Assembly (NCBI RefSeq): GCF_042854845.1
Contig: NZ_AP031498.1
Location: 5,270,001-5,334,000 of the forward strand
Length of the DNA: 64,000 nucleotides
Direction of reading: 5' to 3'
Origin: Maricurvus nonylphenolicus
GTDB lineage: Bacteria; Pseudomonadota; Gammaproteobacteria; Pseudomonadales; Cellvibrionaceae
In this document: positions 14,141-22,650 of the stretch, in pieces
How the letters are laid out: every line of letters begins with the position of its first letter
How positions within the stretch are numbered: the stretch's first letter is position 1
The notes under the pieces: model-generated
The model's input: the letters and a program-made list of their open reading frames with translations, nothing else
Databases searched by the model: none
What the model was told of the DNA's origin: nothing
Program-made: the position numbers and the translations under genes

Positions 14141-15472
14141 TTATTCTGTGCTTTCATATAGATAAAGATCAATACTTGCGAGTTTTTTTCTTAATATTTC
14201 TTTAGGAGCCTGCAAATATTTTCTTGCATCTTTGCTATCAACCCCTCTCTTCATCTGAACACCAATATATAATTCTTCGTGAGTGCCTTTATCCTTAATT
14301 TCAATTGTTAGTATTCTAGTGATCTGGTCATATTTATTTAATTCGTTTGCAATTGTTTCTATGTAATCTTTCTTAAAGGGTTTTTCGATCAAAGATAGCT
14401 TTGCTCCAGCTTCTTTAAGCATCTTTTCTATTTCATAGTGACCAACCATTTCAGAAATTCTTAGCGGGGTTTTGTAAGATATTATCCCATCTTTGAATCT
14501 AGTGTTAGTAGAAAAAATATCAAGATTTGCCCCATGCTTTATTAAAGACTTAACAGCCTCTTTATTGCCTTTGTAAATTGCTAAAATTAAAGGTTGTATA
14601 CCTAGATCTCCCCAGCTATGGGATGGGTCTCCGTCTGGACTAGAACCATTTTCGAGTAAAATATTCATTATTTCATTACTGCCAACCTCTACCGCGTAGA
14701 CAATTGGATGAGCGTGATGACAGGTTAATGAGTATGTGGAGTTAGTGGCTGTAGGCGCATTGGGGATGTAGTTTACATTTATCCCTTTATCAATAAGGTA
14801 TTCTACTAACTCAATGTCTTTTCCATAAATGGCTAGTGATAACGGTGAAGCTGGCCTTCTTTCTTCGTATTTGTTTGTAGTAACTTTCGGGTTGATTTTT
14901 AGGCCTTTTTCAACAAGTTTAACAAAGGTGTCTTTTCTGCCCTCCGAAAGACTCTTCATAGCAGCTGCATAACAGTCAGGAAAATTAATCTTTGCTTTAT
15001 ACTTTAAAAGGAGATCAATGGTTCTATGGTCATTCGATGCAACAGCAGACGCAAGACAACTAGAATGGTCACTTTTGCCGCGATTGGGGGTTGCTCCATT
15101 TTCTAGCAGTAATTTAACAATTTCGTATCGCTCATCTGATATAGGTTCGCCATTATGATTACTACACATATGGGAAATTAGCGAACTTGAATCTTGACGA
15201 GTATTAACATTTGCTCCTTTACTTATTAAATACTTTACTAATTCTATATCGCTATCTTTACATGCCAATATAAGAGCATCGTAGTGTCTCCTTTGATTTA
15301 TATCGACACCGCTTTCCACTAAAAGCCTGATTACATCTTTACTTCTAGAAATGGATGCCTCCACCAAAGGAAGTGCATCCCCCCAATCTTCATGTGACTT
15401 GATAAATGAAGATACTGCATCTGTGTTATTTGAGTGGATTTCCTTTATTACGCTGTCTAATTTATCGTCCAT
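14141..15472 (-). CDS. Cassette 1: ankyrin-repeat protein
   Basis: The ATG at 15472 gives 443 residues; a TTG at 15481 is an alternative. At least seven ankyrin-type repeats are visible from about residue 30 to 360, with motifs such as ALILACKDSDIELVKYLISKGANV, EIVKLLLENGA, PLSLAIYGKDIELVEYLIDKGI and PLILAIYKGNKEAVKSLIKHGANL. The last 80 residues are a non-repeat tail. Ankyrin repeats bind proteins; there is no signal peptide, so it acts in the cytoplasm. It is the largest cassette gene and sits next to attI, the position expected for the most recent insertion and highest expression. Confidence 0.9.
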   Translation of the reverse strand: MDDKLDSVIKEIHSNNTDAVSSFIKSHEDWGDALPLVEASISRSKDVIRLLVESGVDINQRRHYDALILACKDSDIELVKYLISKGANVNTRQDSSSLISHMCSNHNGEPISDERYEIVKLLLENGATPNRGKSDHSSCLASAVASNDHRTIDLLLKYKAKINFPDCYAAAMKSLSEGRKDTFVKLVEKGLKINPKVTTNKYEERRPASPLSLAIYGKDIELVEYLIDKGINVNYIPNAPTATNSTYSLTCHHAHPIVYAVEVGSNEIMNILLENGSSPDGDPSHSWGDLGIQPLILAIYKGNKEAVKSLIKHGANLDIFSTNTRFKDGIISYKTPLRISEMVGHYEIEKMLKEAGAKLSLIEKPFKKDYIETIANELNKYDQITRILTIEIKDKGTHEELYIGVQMKRGVDSKDARKYLQAPKEILRKKLASIDLYLYESTE

Positions 15473-15551
15473 TAAATGCAATGACCTCTAATTTCGGTAC
15501 AGCAATAGTAATACACATATAAAAAGCCCTCATTGATGCATTGCTATTTTA

Positions 15552-15640
15552 TTGGGTAACACGGACACATAACATTTGTATAAGAGGCCGGCGCGTTATC
15601 ATTCCAAACGCATTTGGAGGGTGGGTGTAGGTCTTTGAAA
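15552..15640 (-). other. attI-like integration site (approximate extent)
   Basis: On the minus strand TATACAAAT precedes GTTATGT; the GTTATG core is at 15568-15573 and cassette 1 begins right after its G. The AAT/GTTATG junction resembles the ACAAA/GTTAGGC end of known attI sites. The site lies between the divergent intI gene and cassette 1, as expected. The accessory binding region toward 15640 is inferred, not seen. Confidence 0.7.
15578..15607 (-). promoter_or_regulatory. Candidate cassette promoter (Pc)
   Basis: Reading leftward, TTGGAA (15602-15607) and TTATAC (15578-15583) are 18 bases apart and point into the array. The match is only fair, so this is a tentative Pc. Confidence 0.3.
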
Positions 15641-15823
15641 CTAAAAGAAAAAAGAGAACCATCAATTTTCCTTTTGATGCAAAGTGAGCCGGCTCGCTTA
15701 TCTGGATAATGGGTTTCCCCTTATCTCCCTCCTTGAGCGCGTTAATCCTTTGATTTTGCTACATATTCTTAAACATATCTAGAGATAAACGAGCCTGATA
15801 CAGAATTAAATTGAGCCATTTTC
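15641..15823. other. Leader region between attI and the intI promoter
   Basis: No gene is seen in these 180 bases. It contains an AT-rich stretch with A-tracts near 15645-15655. Other integrons keep attI accessory sites and Pc in this position. Confidence 0.4.
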
Positions 15824-15858
15824 TTGACAACCTCAAGATATACTGTATATAAATACAG
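15824..15858 (+). promoter_or_regulatory. intI promoter overlapped by a LexA box
   Basis: TTGACA at 15824-15829 and TATAAA at 15848-15853 are 18 bases apart. The 16-mer CTGTATATAAATACAG at 15843-15858 fits the LexA consensus CTGT-N8-ACAG and covers the -10 box, so LexA should repress intI until the SOS response. SOS control of intI is known for several integrons. Confidence 0.88.
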
Positions 15859-15883
15859 CAAAATAACTCAAGGAGGAGTAGAT

Positions 15884-16840
15884 ATGGCCAGCCCATTTTT
15901 AACACAAGTTAGGGATGAGATAAGACTTCGAGGTTACAGCTTAAAGACTGAAAAGGCTTATGTTCATTGGATAAAACGCTACATATTTTTCCATAACAAA
16001 CGCCATCCTAAAGATTGCGGCGCACAAGAGGTGAAACAATTCCTAACATGGCTAGCCTCCAACCGGAAAGTAGCTGCAAATACACAAAAAGTTGCACTTA
16101 ACGCTCTCGTTTTTCTATACCACAAAGTACTAAAGCATGATCTTGGTGAGCTTGGTTTTAGCCTCGCGACCAAGCAACGTCACATACCTCCGGTTTTAGA
16201 GCCACACGAGGTTAAGTTGATCATCGATCAACTTCCAGAAAGGGATAAACTTATCGTAGAACTGATGTACGGGAGCGGACTGAGGGTATCGGAATGCCTA
16301 AGACTTCGCGTACAAGATATCAATCTTAACCGCCTTGCTATTACCGTTAGAAACGGTAAAGCCAATAAGGATCGCCAAACCATTCTGGCGCAGAAGTTAG
16401 TTGCGCCGCTGGAAGCACAAATTAAGCACGCTATCGAAGTACAAGAAAAAGACAAAAACAATGGCATCGGCTCTCAGTTACCGGTTGCCCTAATGAGAAA
16501 ATACCCTAAAGCCCGTTATACCCCTGCTTGGGCATTCCTATTTCCTGCCTCTCACCATTGCGCCCATTTAGATACCGGTGAGTTATGCCGCTTCCATTTA
16601 CATCAAAGTGCAGTCCGAAAATCAATTGGGAGAGCGGCTAAATTAGCAGGCATAACGTATAAGCGGGTTACCTGTCATACGTTCAGACACTCATTTGCAA
16701 CTCAACTACTAACGGCAGGCACAGATATCCGCACAGTGCAGGACTTGCTGGGCCATAATGATGTAAAAACCACACAGATTTACACCCACGTTATTGGCAA
16801 ACACTATGCAGGCACACGAAGCCCTTTAGACAATTTATGA
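15884..16840 (+). CDS. intI: Integron integrase IntI (tyrosine recombinase)
   Basis: 318 residues from the ATG at 15884, which has AGGAGG seven bases upstream; the frame opens earlier at a TTG lying in the promoter. The N-terminal SAM-like core-binding domain (residues 1-95) precedes the catalytic domain with Arg134 (GLRVSE), His265-x-x-Arg268 (HTFRH), His291 (LLGHND) and Tyr300 (TQIYTHV). The IntI-specific insertion, around residues 205-222 (RKYPKARYTPAWAFLFPA), separates it from XerC/D. It recombines attC sites, folded as single-stranded hairpins, into attI. The active site looks complete. Confidence 0.97.
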   Translation: MASPFLTQVRDEIRLRGYSLKTEKAYVHWIKRYIFFHNKRHPKDCGAQEVKQFLTWLASNRKVAANTQKVALNALVFLYHKVLKHDLGELGFSLATKQRHIPPVLEPHEVKLIIDQLPERDKLIVELMYGSGLRVSECLRLRVQDINLNRLAITVRNGKANKDRQTILAQKLVAPLEAQIKHAIEVQEKDKNNGIGSQLPVALMRKYPKARYTPAWAFLFPASHHCAHLDTGELCRFHLHQSAVRKSIGRAAKLAGITYKRVTCHTFRHSFATQLLTAGTDIRTVQDLLGHNDVKTTQIYTHVIGKHYAGTRSPLDNL

Positions 16841-16931
16841 CAATAGACTGATACCTCGTGAACTGCCCGCCAGGGCTGCTACCAGCCAGTGTAATAAGAC
16901 TAACGTTCAGGGCTAAGGCAACATGCACAAA

Positions 16932-16962
16932 AAAGCCCCACCGGGATCACCGGTAGGGCTTT
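16932..16962 (-). terminator. Terminator downstream of secB
   Basis: The stem AAAGCCCcACCGG / CCGGTaGGGCTTT with a 5-base loop is followed on the minus strand by a T-run. It should end the secB operon and also faces the end of intI. Confidence 0.8.
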
Positions 16963-17021
16963 GTTAGTATCAGCAGGGAATAAGCGGCTGTAGAACCTAT
17001 TCCCGCAACTTCTGTCTTGGC

Positions 17022-17516
17022 TTAGTTAACAGAAGCTTCTGATTTTTCAGCTTCGGCTTTAGCTTGAGCTACGGCCTGGGCAAACAGGGCGTCGAAGTTG
17101 ATTGGCGGCAACATCAGGGCAGGGAAGCTGCCTTTGGTTACGGCGTTATCAATCGCTTCACGCGCGTATGGGAACAGGATTTGTGGGCAGGTGGTATTCA
17201 GCACTTGCGCCAGCTGCTGACCTTCGATACCAGCAACAGTGAACAGGCCCGCTTGCTGTACTTCTACCAGGAAGGCAGTCTCTTCGCCCAGCTTCACGGT
17301 TACCGTCAGGGTCAGGGTAACTTCGTACAGGCCGTCTTCAACCTTGTTGGTTTTGGTGTTCAGGTCCTGGTTTACAGAAGGCTTCCACTGCTGTTTGAAC
17401 GCCTCTACGCCCATTGGCGCCTCGAAGGACAGGTCCTTCAGGTAGATGCGCTGCATGGCGAATTGTTGTTTAGGGGCTTCGTTTTGAGTTGCTTCAGTCT
17501 GATTTTCTTCAGCCAT
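17022..17516 (-). CDS. secB: Protein-export chaperone SecB
   Basis: 164 residues. The SecB fold is recognisable from QRIYLKDLSFEAP near residue 23, the NTKTNKVEDGLYEVTLTLTVTVKL strands, the EVQQAGLFTV core and the conserved CPQILFPYAREAI and FPALMLPPINFDALF segments. SecB tetramers hold preproteins unfolded and hand them to SecA. It is last in the conserved yibN-grxC-secB order on this strand. A Glu/Ala-rich C-terminal tail is as in other SecB proteins. Confidence 0.98.
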   Translation of the reverse strand: MAEENQTEATQNEAPKQQFAMQRIYLKDLSFEAPMGVEAFKQQWKPSVNQDLNTKTNKVEDGLYEVTLTLTVTVKLGEETAFLVEVQQAGLFTVAGIEGQQLAQVLNTTCPQILFPYAREAIDNAVTKGSFPALMLPPINFDALFAQAVAQAKAEAEKSEASVN

Positions 17517-17654
17517 GGTAATGCCTTCGTTATTATGAGTTGTACGTTGTCAATAAGGTGCCGTTCGGCACGTGTTGATTCAGAGATGGGGCCTGCCGTT
17601 TAGGATTCAAGCCCCTATCGCCAAGTTTTTGCGTAGTTTTTATAAAAAGTTTGC

Positions 17655-17921
17655 TTACGCGGTCTCCAGTGCGTTCAGCAGAGGCTCCAGCTTGCCTGCA
17701 CGGTCCATAGCCCAGAGGTCATCAAAGCCACCCACATGGGTCTCGCCTACCCAGATCTGCGGCACGGTACGGCGGCCGCTTTTCTGCATCATTTCCAGGC
17801 GCAGTTCCGGCTGGGCATCAACAGAGATCTCGTTAAATTCCACACCCTTAGACTGCAACAGTTGCTTGGCACGGATGCAGTAAGGGCAGATACGGGTGGT
17901 GTAGATGACAACTTGGGACAT
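17655..17921 (-). CDS. grxC: Glutaredoxin 3 (GrxC)
   Basis: 88 residues with the CPYC active site at residues 12-15, the TVPQIWVG cis-Pro segment and GGFDDLWAMD, as in GrxC. It supplies reducing equivalents from glutathione to cytoplasmic proteins. It lies between yibN (18 bases upstream) and secB, the same order as in enterobacteria, so cotranscription is likely. Confidence 0.96.
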   Translation of the reverse strand: MSQVVIYTTRICPYCIRAKQLLQSKGVEFNEISVDAQPELRLEMMQKSGRRTVPQIWVGETHVGGFDDLWAMDRAGKLEPLLNALETA

Positions 17922-17938
17922 GGTACTTCTCGGGGCTA

Positions 17939-18349
17939 TTAGCTTTTAACCAGGGGCAGATTCTGGCTCTGCCACTCGGACATGCCGCCTTCCAGACGGT
18001 TCACTTCAAAGCCGCCCTTGCGTAGGGTGCGTCCTGCATGGCCGGTATGCTGGCCCATTTTATCCACAAGGATAACCGTCTTTTCCTTGTGCTTGGCCAG
18101 CTGCGTTACCTGCTCGTCCAGCTTGTTGTGGGGAATATTGATCGCATCAACAATATGGCCACCTTTAAAATCCGCCGCTTCACGCAGGTCTACCACGACA
18201 GCTTCGCCTTTATTAACCAACTGGGTCATGGCATGTACCGACAGGCTCTTGCCGCCCTTGGCCTTCTCCGTCCAGGCATAGACATAAATCAGTACACACA
18301 GCAGGCTGACCAATAACCATTGCTCACTGACAAATACGAAAAAATCCAC
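17939..18349 (-). CDS. yibN: Membrane-anchored rhodanese-like protein (YibN type)
   Basis: 136 residues: one N-terminal membrane helix (about residues 9-25, EQWLLVSLLCVLIYVYA), then a rhodanese domain (VVVDLREAADFKGGHIVDAINIPHNKL and LEGGMSEW). The catalytic loop reads VILVDKMGQHTG, with Asp96 where active rhodaneses carry the sulfur-accepting Cys, so sulfurtransferase activity is not expected. Gene order with grxC and secB supports the YibN assignment. Confidence 0.9.
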   Translation of the reverse strand: MDFFVFVSEQWLLVSLLCVLIYVYAWTEKAKGGKSLSVHAMTQLVNKGEAVVVDLREAADFKGGHIVDAINIPHNKLDEQVTQLAKHKEKTVILVDKMGQHTGHAGRTLRKGGFEVNRLEGGMSEWQSQNLPLVKS

Positions 18350-18579
18350 GGATTAATGCTTCCTATTAATAGTTTGACGCTAATTAGGTACACCCGAACT
18401 AAAACCAAGGCCATCGCCGGGCGCGAAAGCCGCCCAGTATACACGATTGCGGCCGTTACGGCGCTGTGCATTTTTTGAGCGAGGGGTTTGGAGAATAGCC
18501 CCATAAACAGGTAGAATGCGCCCCTCAAAATGCCAATGGCATTCATCCTGGCAACTCAAAAAAGCAGTGTAAGGCGCCC

Positions 18580-20127
18580 ATGACCGACGTAAAAAAACCT
18601 CTTGTCCTTCTGGTTCTCGATGGCTTTGGCTATTCCGATAAAACCGAACATAACGCCATCAAGAACGCCCAATCCCCCACCTGGGACAAAGTTTGGGAAG
18701 AGCGCCCCAAAACCCTGATTCACACCTCCGGTATGGCTGTAGGCCTGCCTGAAGGCCAAATGGGTAACAGTGAAGTCGGCCATATGACCCTGGGTGCCGG
18801 CCGTGTGGTATATCAGAACTACACCCGCATTAATAAAGCCATCAGCGATGGCGACTTCTTTACCAACCCGGTATATCTCGAAGCTATTGATAAAGCCGTT
18901 AAGGCCGACAAAGCCGTCCATATCCTCGGTCTGCTGTCGCCGGGTGGTGTACACAGCCACGAAGACCACATTAATGCTGCCATTGACCTGGCTGCCCAGC
19001 GTGGCGCCAAGCAGGTATACGTGCACGCCTTCCTCGATGGCCGCGATGTGCCGCCACGCAGCGCCGAACCTTCACTGCAGCAAACCAGCGACAAACTGGC
19101 CGAGCTGGGTATTGGCCGCATTGCCAGTATTTCCGGCCGCTTCTTTGCCATGGACCGCGACAACCGTTGGGATCGCGTGCAGGAAGCCTATGATCTGATG
19201 ACCCAGGGTAAAGCCGACTATCAAGCCGCCGATGCGGTAAGTGGCCTACAAGCTGCCTACGATCGCGACGAGAACGATGAGTTTGTTAAAGCCACCGTGA
19301 TTGCTGCCGACGGCGAAGCGCCCGCCACCATCGACGATGGCGATGCGGTGCTGTTTATGAACTTCCGCCCGGACCGTGCCCGCCAGATTACCCGCACCTT
19401 TGTTAACGCCGACTTCAGTGATTTCGAGCGCGCCAAAGCCCCCAACCTGGGCGCCTTTGTCATGACCACCGAATATGCTGGTGATATCGACACACCTTGC
19501 GCTTACCCACCAGAAGATCTGGTGAACTCCTTCGGTGATGTGATGGCCAAGGCCGGCAAGAAGCAACTGCGTATTGCCGAGACCGAAAAGTATGCCCATG
19601 TGACCTTCTTCTTTAGTGGTGGCCAGGAAGATACTTACAACGGTGAAGACCGTATCCTGATTCCATCACCCGATGTAGAAACCTACGATCAAAAACCGGA
19701 AATGAGCGCCCCAGAGGTAACCGAAAAGCTGGTTGAAGCAATTGAGTCCGGCAAGTACGACGCCATTATTTGTAACTACGCCAACTGCGACCAAGTGGGT
19801 CACTCCGGCGTGTATGAGGCCTCTGTTAAAGCCGTTGAAGCTGTGGACGAATGTCTGGCCAAAGTGTTTGCCGCGCTGGAAAAAGTTGGCGGCGAAGCGC
19901 TGGTAACTGCCGACCACGGTAACGTGGAAGAGATGTTCGACGAAGTCTCCGGTCAGGCTCACACTCAGCACACCACCCTGCCGGTGCCTTTTGCTTACGT
20001 AGGCCCACGCTCACTGAACCTGAAAAACGACGGCAGCCTGGCGGATGTTGCACCAACTATGCTGGCACTGCTGGATGTTGAGCAGCCAGAAGAAATGACT
20101 GGCCGTAGCTTGGTAGAACTCAACTAA
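18580..20127 (+). CDS. gpmI: 2,3-bisphosphoglycerate-independent phosphoglycerate mutase
   Basis: 515 residues, the normal GpmI length. The metal-binding and phosphoserine elements are visible: LVLDGFG (Asp14), GNSEVGH with the phospho-acceptor Ser64, the HAFLDGRDVPPRS block and the C-terminal TADHGNVEEMFD with TQHTTLPVP. It interconverts 3- and 2-phosphoglycerate using manganese. AAGG precedes the ATG. It is divergent from yibN, as in many gammaproteobacteria. Confidence 0.98.
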   Translation: MTDVKKPLVLLVLDGFGYSDKTEHNAIKNAQSPTWDKVWEERPKTLIHTSGMAVGLPEGQMGNSEVGHMTLGAGRVVYQNYTRINKAISDGDFFTNPVYLEAIDKAVKADKAVHILGLLSPGGVHSHEDHINAAIDLAAQRGAKQVYVHAFLDGRDVPPRSAEPSLQQTSDKLAELGIGRIASISGRFFAMDRDNRWDRVQEAYDLMTQGKADYQAADAVSGLQAAYDRDENDEFVKATVIAADGEAPATIDDGDAVLFMNFRPDRARQITRTFVNADFSDFERAKAPNLGAFVMTTEYAGDIDTPCAYPPEDLVNSFGDVMAKAGKKQLRIAETEKYAHVTFFFSGGQEDTYNGEDRILIPSPDVETYDQKPEMSAPEVTEKLVEAIESGKYDAIICNYANCDQVGHSGVYEASVKAVEAVDECLAKVFAALEKVGGEALVTADHGNVEEMFDEVSGQAHTQHTTLPVPFAYVGPRSLNLKNDGSLADVAPTMLALLDVEQPEEMTGRSLVELN

Positions 20128-20151
20128 TACTGGTGCACTTTCGAGGCACTT

Positions 20152-20178
20152 GGGGTCCGACCCGCAGGGTCGGACCCC
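20152..20178. repeat. GGGGTC...GACCCC palindrome, copy 1
   Basis: Perfect 12-base arms (GGGGTCCGACCC / GGGTCGGACCCC) with a GCA loop between the convergent ends of gpmI and the GGDEF gene. It may terminate transcription or be a REP-type repeat. Confidence 0.85.
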
Positions 20179-20191
20179 GCACTCTTCAGCT

Positions 20192-21250
20192 TTAAAGCAG
20201 TTTGGGGAAGGTTTGATTTCTGCCGCTGTTTTTTGCCTGGTACAAATATTTATCGGCGCAATTAATCGCTGTATCAACGGTGCCGCCCACCTGCATTTCT
20301 ACCACCCCCATACTGACGGTAATGGTTAGCTCACGGCCCTGATGGACAATTTTTTCCTGCGCCAGGGCGTCATGTATTTTTTGTGCAACCAAAGCGGCAT
20401 TCTCCACCGAGGTGCCCGGCAAAATAAACAGAAATTCCTCACCGCCCCAGCGGGCCACCATGTCTTGGCCTCGCACCAAGCTTTTGAATCGTTCAGCCAA
20501 TTTAATCAACACCGCATCGCCGGTCAGGTGGCCATAGTCATCATTAATCTTTTTGAAATGATCCACATCGCACAGAATAAGTGACAAGGGTTCTTTACTG
20601 CGCGCCATTCTCGCCTGTTCTATTTCTATTTTGTTAAAGGCACCGCGTCTGTTTGCCAGCTGGGTGAGCTGATCAGTAAGAGCCAGTTGTTCATATTGCT
20701 TACTTAACTGCAAAGTATGGTTCTGTGATTTTTCGCGTGAGTATTCATAGCAGGCGGATAAAAAAATCACCGTTAAAAACGACAGGATAAAACGCAGTTT
20801 GAACTCTGGCTCATAGCTTTCATTGGAGAAAAATTCTCCCGGCACAAACATAATTAGCACGATGATAAGCGAGAAAATAGACAAGCCTATCAACCCGCGT
20901 TTGAGCCCCTGAATAAACATGGAAACGGGCGCGACAATAAACACCCACAGCGGGCCGGTATTGGCTACACCGCCAGCGTAGACCAAATAAATCATCAAGC
21001 TGTAGAGCGAGCAGGCAATAATGCTCGATGCCAGGATAGCGTTATGGGTTTTGGTTTGGACAACAAACGCAACCAGATAAGAAAAGCTGGCGACCAGCAG
21101 TGAAAAGCCCAAGGTGTATGTAGCATTGGCAAGCGCCAAGATCCCCATTGCGCCAGTTAGGGACAAGCCGACAATGGAGAAGAGCCGTAACACAAAGGCG
21201 TGTCTGATGCTCTCGTCATGGATGCCAGTATTAGGAGGGGTCGTCGACAA
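20192..21250 (-). CDS. Membrane diguanylate cyclase (GGDEF)
   Basis: 352 residues. Six or so hydrophobic helices fill residues 20-170 (a 7TM/MASE-like input region of unknown ligand), followed by a short helix and a GGDEF domain (residues about 185-352). The active site is GGEEF at 269-273, and an RxxD inhibitory site (Arg260-Asp263) lies five residues before it, so the enzyme should make cyclic di-GMP and be feedback-inhibited. No EAL domain is attached. Confidence 0.93.
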   Translation of the reverse strand: MSTTPPNTGIHDESIRHAFVLRLFSIVGLSLTGAMGILALANATYTLGFSLLVASFSYLVAFVVQTKTHNAILASSIIACSLYSLMIYLVYAGGVANTGPLWVFIVAPVSMFIQGLKRGLIGLSIFSLIIVLIMFVPGEFFSNESYEPEFKLRFILSFLTVIFLSACYEYSREKSQNHTLQLSKQYEQLALTDQLTQLANRRGAFNKIEIEQARMARSKEPLSLILCDVDHFKKINDDYGHLTGDAVLIKLAERFKSLVRGQDMVARWGGEEFLFILPGTSVENAALVAQKIHDALAQEKIVHQGRELTITVSMGVVEMQVGGTVDTAINCADKYLYQAKNSGRNQTFPKLL

Positions 21251-21330
21251 CGAACTTACTCAGTCTTGCACTCTTATGCTTGAGCCTAGCACGGCTCATA
21301 AATGAAAGATAGCAACCCAGCACCGCACTT

Positions 21331-21357
21331 GGGGTCCGACCCTGCGGGTCGTACCCC
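21331..21357. repeat. GGGGTC...GACCCC palindrome, copy 2
   Basis: GGGGTCCGACCC-TGC-GGGTCGTACCCC, with one mismatch between arms. It is paired in inverted orientation with copy 3, 39 bases away. Confidence 0.82.
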
Positions 21358-21396
21358 ACCATTCAACATACCGAACCTCTTCCGTGCCACATTGCC

Positions 21397-21423
21397 GGGG
21401 TACGACCCGTAGGGTCGGACCCC
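21397..21423. repeat. GGGGTC...GACCCC palindrome, copy 3
   Basis: GGGGTACGACCC-GTA-GGGTCGGACCCC, almost exactly the reverse complement of copy 2. The two form an inverted pair upstream of envC. Confidence 0.82.
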
Positions 21424-21513
21424 TCGCTAGCTCAAGACCCACTCGCTTGTTGCCTTCTCGTTTGGTTGTGACTGCGGTAAGCTGTCGGTTTTTACACTGA
21501 ACAGACCAAGCCC

Positions 21514-22650
21514 ATGATTCGTATTGCTTCTGTCCTTTTTGCCCTGTGCCTGAGTGTCAGCACCTGGGCCCAACAAACCTCCGAGGCCGACTACCAGGCC
21601 AAGCTGCAGGAGCTGCAGGCCACCATCGCCCAACTGAAAACCGAGTTGGCCAAGGTGAAGTCTGATCGCGATGCCTTGCAGAACGACCTGCAGACCTCCG
21701 AAGTGGATATCAGTGAGCTGGTAAAAAAGATTGAGCGCCTCAAGGGGGACCTATCCCAACAAAAAAAGCAACTAGCGCAGCTCAATAGTCAACGCACTGA
21801 GCTGCGCCAGCAACGCAAATCCCAGCAACAGGCCATTGCCGAGCAGGTCAATGCCGCCTATCGCCTGGGCCGACAAAGCGAACTAAAACTGGTACTCAAT
21901 CAGCAGCAGCCCGATCAGGTGGCGCGCATGCTGAAGTATTACGACTACTTTATTGACGCCCGCGCCGAGCGTATCGAAACCTACCTGGATACCATTGCCG
22001 AACTCAATCGGGTTGAACCAGCGATCGAAGCCAAAGCCGCCGAGCTTAATCGCAATCGCAAAACCCTGGAGCAGCGCTTCAACCAGCTCAGCCAGCATCA
22101 GGCCGAACGTGAGCGCACCCTTAAGCGCCTCAACAGCGCTATTGCCAGCAAAGACCAGCAGCTGAAGCAAAAAGCCGAAGACCGCCAGCGCCTGGAGCAG
22201 TTGCTCAGCGAGGTAACCCAGGCACTGGCCAACCTGGCTCTGCCCGGCGACAGCCAACCCTTTGCCCAAAAGCGTGGCCAACTCACCTGGCCCACCCAGG
22301 GCAAAATGCTGCAGCGCTACGGCAGCAACCGCGCCGGCAGACTACGCTGGGAAGGCGTGCTTATTGGCGCCCCCTCGGGACGGGAGGTCAAAGCCGTACA
22401 CCACGGCCGCGTGGTATTTGCCGACTATTTGCGCGGCCACGGCCTGCTGATCATCGTTGATCACGGCAACGGCTATATGAGTCTCTACGCCCACAATCAA
22501 TCCTTACTGAAGGAAACCGGGGATTGGGTCAGCGCCAAAGAAGTGATTGCCCAGGTGGGTAATAGCGGTGGTCAATCACAGGCGGCGCTTTATTTTGAAA
22601 TTCGTCATCAGGGCAAGCCTCTCAACCCTGCCAAATGGTGCAGATCTTAG
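21514..22650 (+). CDS. envC: Murein hydrolase activator EnvC
   Basis: 378 residues: signal peptide (cleavage near TWA-QQT), a very long coiled coil (residues about 25-240) and a C-terminal LytM/M23 domain (residues about 265-378). The LytM domain lacks the usual first zinc ligand motif (RWEGVLIGAP in place of HxGxD), as expected for EnvC, which activates AmiA/AmiB at the septum rather than cutting peptidoglycan. Position after gpmI and before ctpA is the conserved gammaproteobacterial order. Confidence 0.93.
   Translation: MIRIASVLFALCLSVSTWAQQTSEADYQAKLQELQATIAQLKTELAKVKSDRDALQNDLQTSEVDISELVKKIERLKGDLSQQKKQLAQLNSQRTELRQQRKSQQQAIAEQVNAAYRLGRQSELKLVLNQQQPDQVARMLKYYDYFIDARAERIETYLDTIAELNRVEPAIEAKAAELNRNRKTLEQRFNQLSQHQAERERTLKRLNSAIASKDQQLKQKAEDRQRLEQLLSEVTQALANLALPGDSQPFAQKRGQLTWPTQGKMLQRYGSNRAGRLRWEGVLIGAPSGREVKAVHHGRVVFADYLRGHGLLIIVDHGNGYMSLYAHNQSLLKETGDWVSAKEVIAQVGNSGGQSQAALYFEIRHQGKPLNPAKWCRS

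Larger units (their letters stand above)
2660..16840. mobile_element. Sedentary chromosomal integron: intI, attI and 24 cassettes
   Basis: The element comprises an IntI-type recombinase at the right end (+ strand), an attI-like site near 15573, and an array on the minus strand from 15572 down to about 2676. Each unit has one short gene followed by an attC palindrome of 50-130 bp. Each attC starts (minus strand) with TAACAA, often overlapping the stop codon, and ends with GCGTTA. The genes are AT-rich and the attC stems GC-rich. No transposase or plasmid gene is visible, so this is a resident chromosomal integron rather than a mobile class 1-type element. Confidence 0.95.

Noticed and set aside
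15591..15598. GCGCGTTA on the plus strand near attI as a second recombination core
   Set aside because: It lies in the wrong orientation and has no partner end; probably chance.
17064..17603. Long plus-strand frame opposite secB
   Set aside because: It is the antisense shadow of secB and has no supporting signals.
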